The notes under the pieces were generated by a model. The model worked only from the letters and a program-made list of their open reading frames with translations, made no database searches and was not told the DNA's origin. The translations under genes and the position numbers were made by a program. A stretch of 64,000 nucleotides of DNA from NCBI RefSeq assembly GCF_017591425.1, contig NW_024466459.1:1736001-1800000 (forward strand), written 5' to 3'. This document shows, piece by piece, positions 62,427-64,000 of this stretch. This DNA comes from Ochotona curzoniae (Eukaryota; Chordata; Mammalia; Lagomorpha; Ochotonidae). The stretch's first letter is position 1, and every line of letters starts with the position of its first letter.

Positions 62427-62468
62427 TTCAAAACACTGCCCTGGACTGTGAGACAATTAAATCAAAAC
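62427..62468 (+). CDS. MILR1: MILR1 exon 2 (42 nt)
   Basis: After TTTTCTCTTTCAG it encodes FQNTALDCETIKSK across the borders, matching human RKAVLDCEAMKTNE around the LDCE core, then a GTAAGT donor. It is 42 nt and phase 1 at both ends. Intron 1 is only 85 bp. The Ig-domain exons that follow in human are not in the remaining 1.5 kb, so the gene runs off the window. Confidence 0.87.
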
Positions 62469-62719
62469 GTAAGTTTCATTGGCATCTCAGTCTTCACTGA
62501 GCTGGTGGGAGGCTCATGCACGAACATGTGGTCACTTGGGTCAGCCTGTGTTAAATGAATGCCCAAAAATCAGTGCCTTTTCAGCTGCCCATTATTTACA
62601 ATGAAGTGATTTTAGGGAACTAGCTAGAACATATTCTTTAGAATGAAATTCATCATTCTCTGTGATTTACTTGAGATGGGGGAGAGATCGAGAGGTTCGG
62701 AGACAATAGATGGGGAGGT

Positions 62720-63005
62720 AGGAGGGATAGGGAGTGGGAAAAAAGAGGGGGGCAGGGAATGGGAGAGAGAAGCAGAAGTAGACATTCTCATGCACTGGTC
62801 ACTCTGCAAGGACCAGCAACCACAGAGGGGCCAGACGAAACCAAGAGCCTACAGTTCTATCCATGCCTCCCGTGGGGGTGGCAGGGACCCAGGTACTTGA
62901 GCCATCACCAGCCTGCTGGGGTGTGCATTAACAGGAAGCTAGAATTGAGAGCCAGAGTTGGTACCCAAACCCAGGCACTCAGACATCTTAATTGATGGCT
63001 TGAAC
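62720..63005 (-). mobile_element. SINE, reverse
   Basis: 'GAGAGAAGCAGAAGTAGACA', 'GGGACCCAGGTACTTGAGCC', 'ACATCTTAATTGATGGCTTG'. Diverged. Confidence 0.65.
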
Positions 63006-63214
63006 AAAATGCCAGATGCCTGCCTTTTGTCATTGTGTTTAAGTACACAAATCAATGCACGTAATCATGTAAAAATAATGCAAGAGATGTTAGAAATATG
63101 CACCAGGATACAGTCTCCCTTTCATCCTAAGCCTGACCCTAACCTTTCCCAGCTGGCAGCAGCCTGTAAAAGAAGGATGAGGGCTGTGGGAGGACTGAGG
63201 GGACCACGGTGGTG

Positions 63215-63500
63215 CTCCCTAGTATTTAGCAAGCCAGCAGTAAACATGAGCCTGGGCAGGCGCTGGGCACAGGGGCCACAGTATCACTTAGGGTCTCCCA
63301 CAGCCCGACGGGAGTGCTTGATCGGCGTCCCAGCCTGGCTGTTGACTCTGATTTCCCACTCAGGTGGACAGTGGCCGGCAGCTGGGATGGCCCAGTGTCT
63401 GGGTGCCTGCCACTCACACAGGAAACCTGAATTCCTGTCCCCCAGGCCTCTGAAACATTGGAGGTCTATTTGTCTGTCTTTGTCTCGCCAATAAATTTAA
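63215..63500 (+). mobile_element. Diverged SINE
   Basis: 'GGCAGCTGGGATGGCCCAGT' and 'TTTGTCTCGCCAATAAATTT' in forward order. Confidence 0.5.
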
Positions 63501-63974
63501 AAACGAATGAGCGGTGTTAGCTATGGTTGTTGTTACTGTATACAATGTAAAAATTCCGTAAAGCCTCCTCAGTTCCAGTCTCTGTTTCCTGAAGTGGTAA
63601 CTGGCAATTGTCATTTTCTGTCTTATATCCGATAAATTCCTTTGTGATTTTTTTAACTTACATTTTATAGATATCACTCTAAGTAGAAAAGATTTACCTC
63701 TTTTCGGCAATAGATGTATAGGATTTTATGACTCAGCCTTAAATCATATAACCCCTTTTAATAATTTCCCTTTTTCTTTTGGTAATATAAACAATGCTCA
63801 ACAAATACCTTTGTGTAAAATACATTTTGTGGACACAGGAGTGTTTGACAGGATCTTGTAGAATCAAATCAAATAAATATCAGAAAAAAGAAACCATCTG
63901 TTACAGTGCTTGTTAGTACAGCATCGACCAAATTGCCTTAATATTTCCTTTTTATTTAAAAAAAATTATTTATT

Positions 63975-64000
63975 GGGCCCAGCACAGTAACCTAGTGGCT
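63975..64000 (+). mobile_element. CSINE, truncated by the window edge
   Basis: GGGCCCAGCACAGTAACCTA is the standard CSINE head. Confidence 0.85.

Larger units (their letters stand above)
62469..64000 (+). other. MILR1 intron 2 (partial)
   Basis: It contains a reverse SINE (about 62720-63005), an old forward SINE (about 63215-63500) and the start of a young CSINE at 63975. No Ig exon found. Confidence 0.7.

Overview
The window is mammalian nuclear DNA, almost certainly from a lagomorph. The evidence is the very large number of tRNA-derived C-type SINEs (CSINEs) carrying the lagomorph signature: a GGGCCCAGC-type head, an internal 'CCTGGGAAAGCAG' block, an AATAAATAAATCTT tail and 11-17 bp target-site duplications (TSDs). 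The particular sequence variants look more like pika (Ochotona) than rabbit to me, but that is an inference.

Two protein genes are present, head to head. The left half (about 7.1-36.4 kb) is PECAM1 (CD31) on the minus strand. Fourteen coding exons can be placed to the base, from the signal peptide at 36355 through six Ig-domain exons, the transmembrane exon and five cytoplasmic exons, ending with the second ITIM at 7088. Together they encode 722 complete codons. The last roughly 17 residues expected from other mammals could not be found in the leftmost 7 kb and probably lie off the left edge. At the right end (62287-62468) the first two coding exons of MILR1 (Allergin-1, a mast-cell inhibitory Ig receptor) start on the plus strand; the rest runs off the window. 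This matches the human 17q gene order TEX2 - PECAM1 - MILR1. Both genes encode Ig-family receptors of blood or vascular cells that signal through ITIM phosphatase recruitment.

The 26 kb between the genes is almost entirely retroposed DNA. From 38.0 to about 43.2 kb lies a processed, stop-ridden CCDC43 retrocopy split by a LINE-1 insertion, which itself received two SINEs in opposite orientations, each with a clear TSD. An old Tigger-like DNA transposon lies at 50.7-51.0 kb. From 53.9 to 62 kb there are stacked and nested SINEs, including two cases where a plus-strand SINE landed in the A-rich end of a minus-strand SINE and made large inverted repeats. At 60.7-61.96 kb there is a 1.25 kb poly(A)-tailed insertion flanked by an 11 bp TSD that I cannot assign to a known family. 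The 51.5-53.7 kb block is relatively GC-rich, single-copy-looking and without recognised genes; it holds a perfect CRE palindrome.

The PECAM1 introns hold SINEs, MIR fragments, an internally deleted LINE-1, several microsatellites, a minisatellite starting 17 nt inside the exon-10 donor, and a 28-nt U6 snRNA 5' fragment flanked by its own TSD. No bacterial, phage, CRISPR or other novel enzymatic system is visible. What is new here is in the retroposon archaeology and in gene-structure details.
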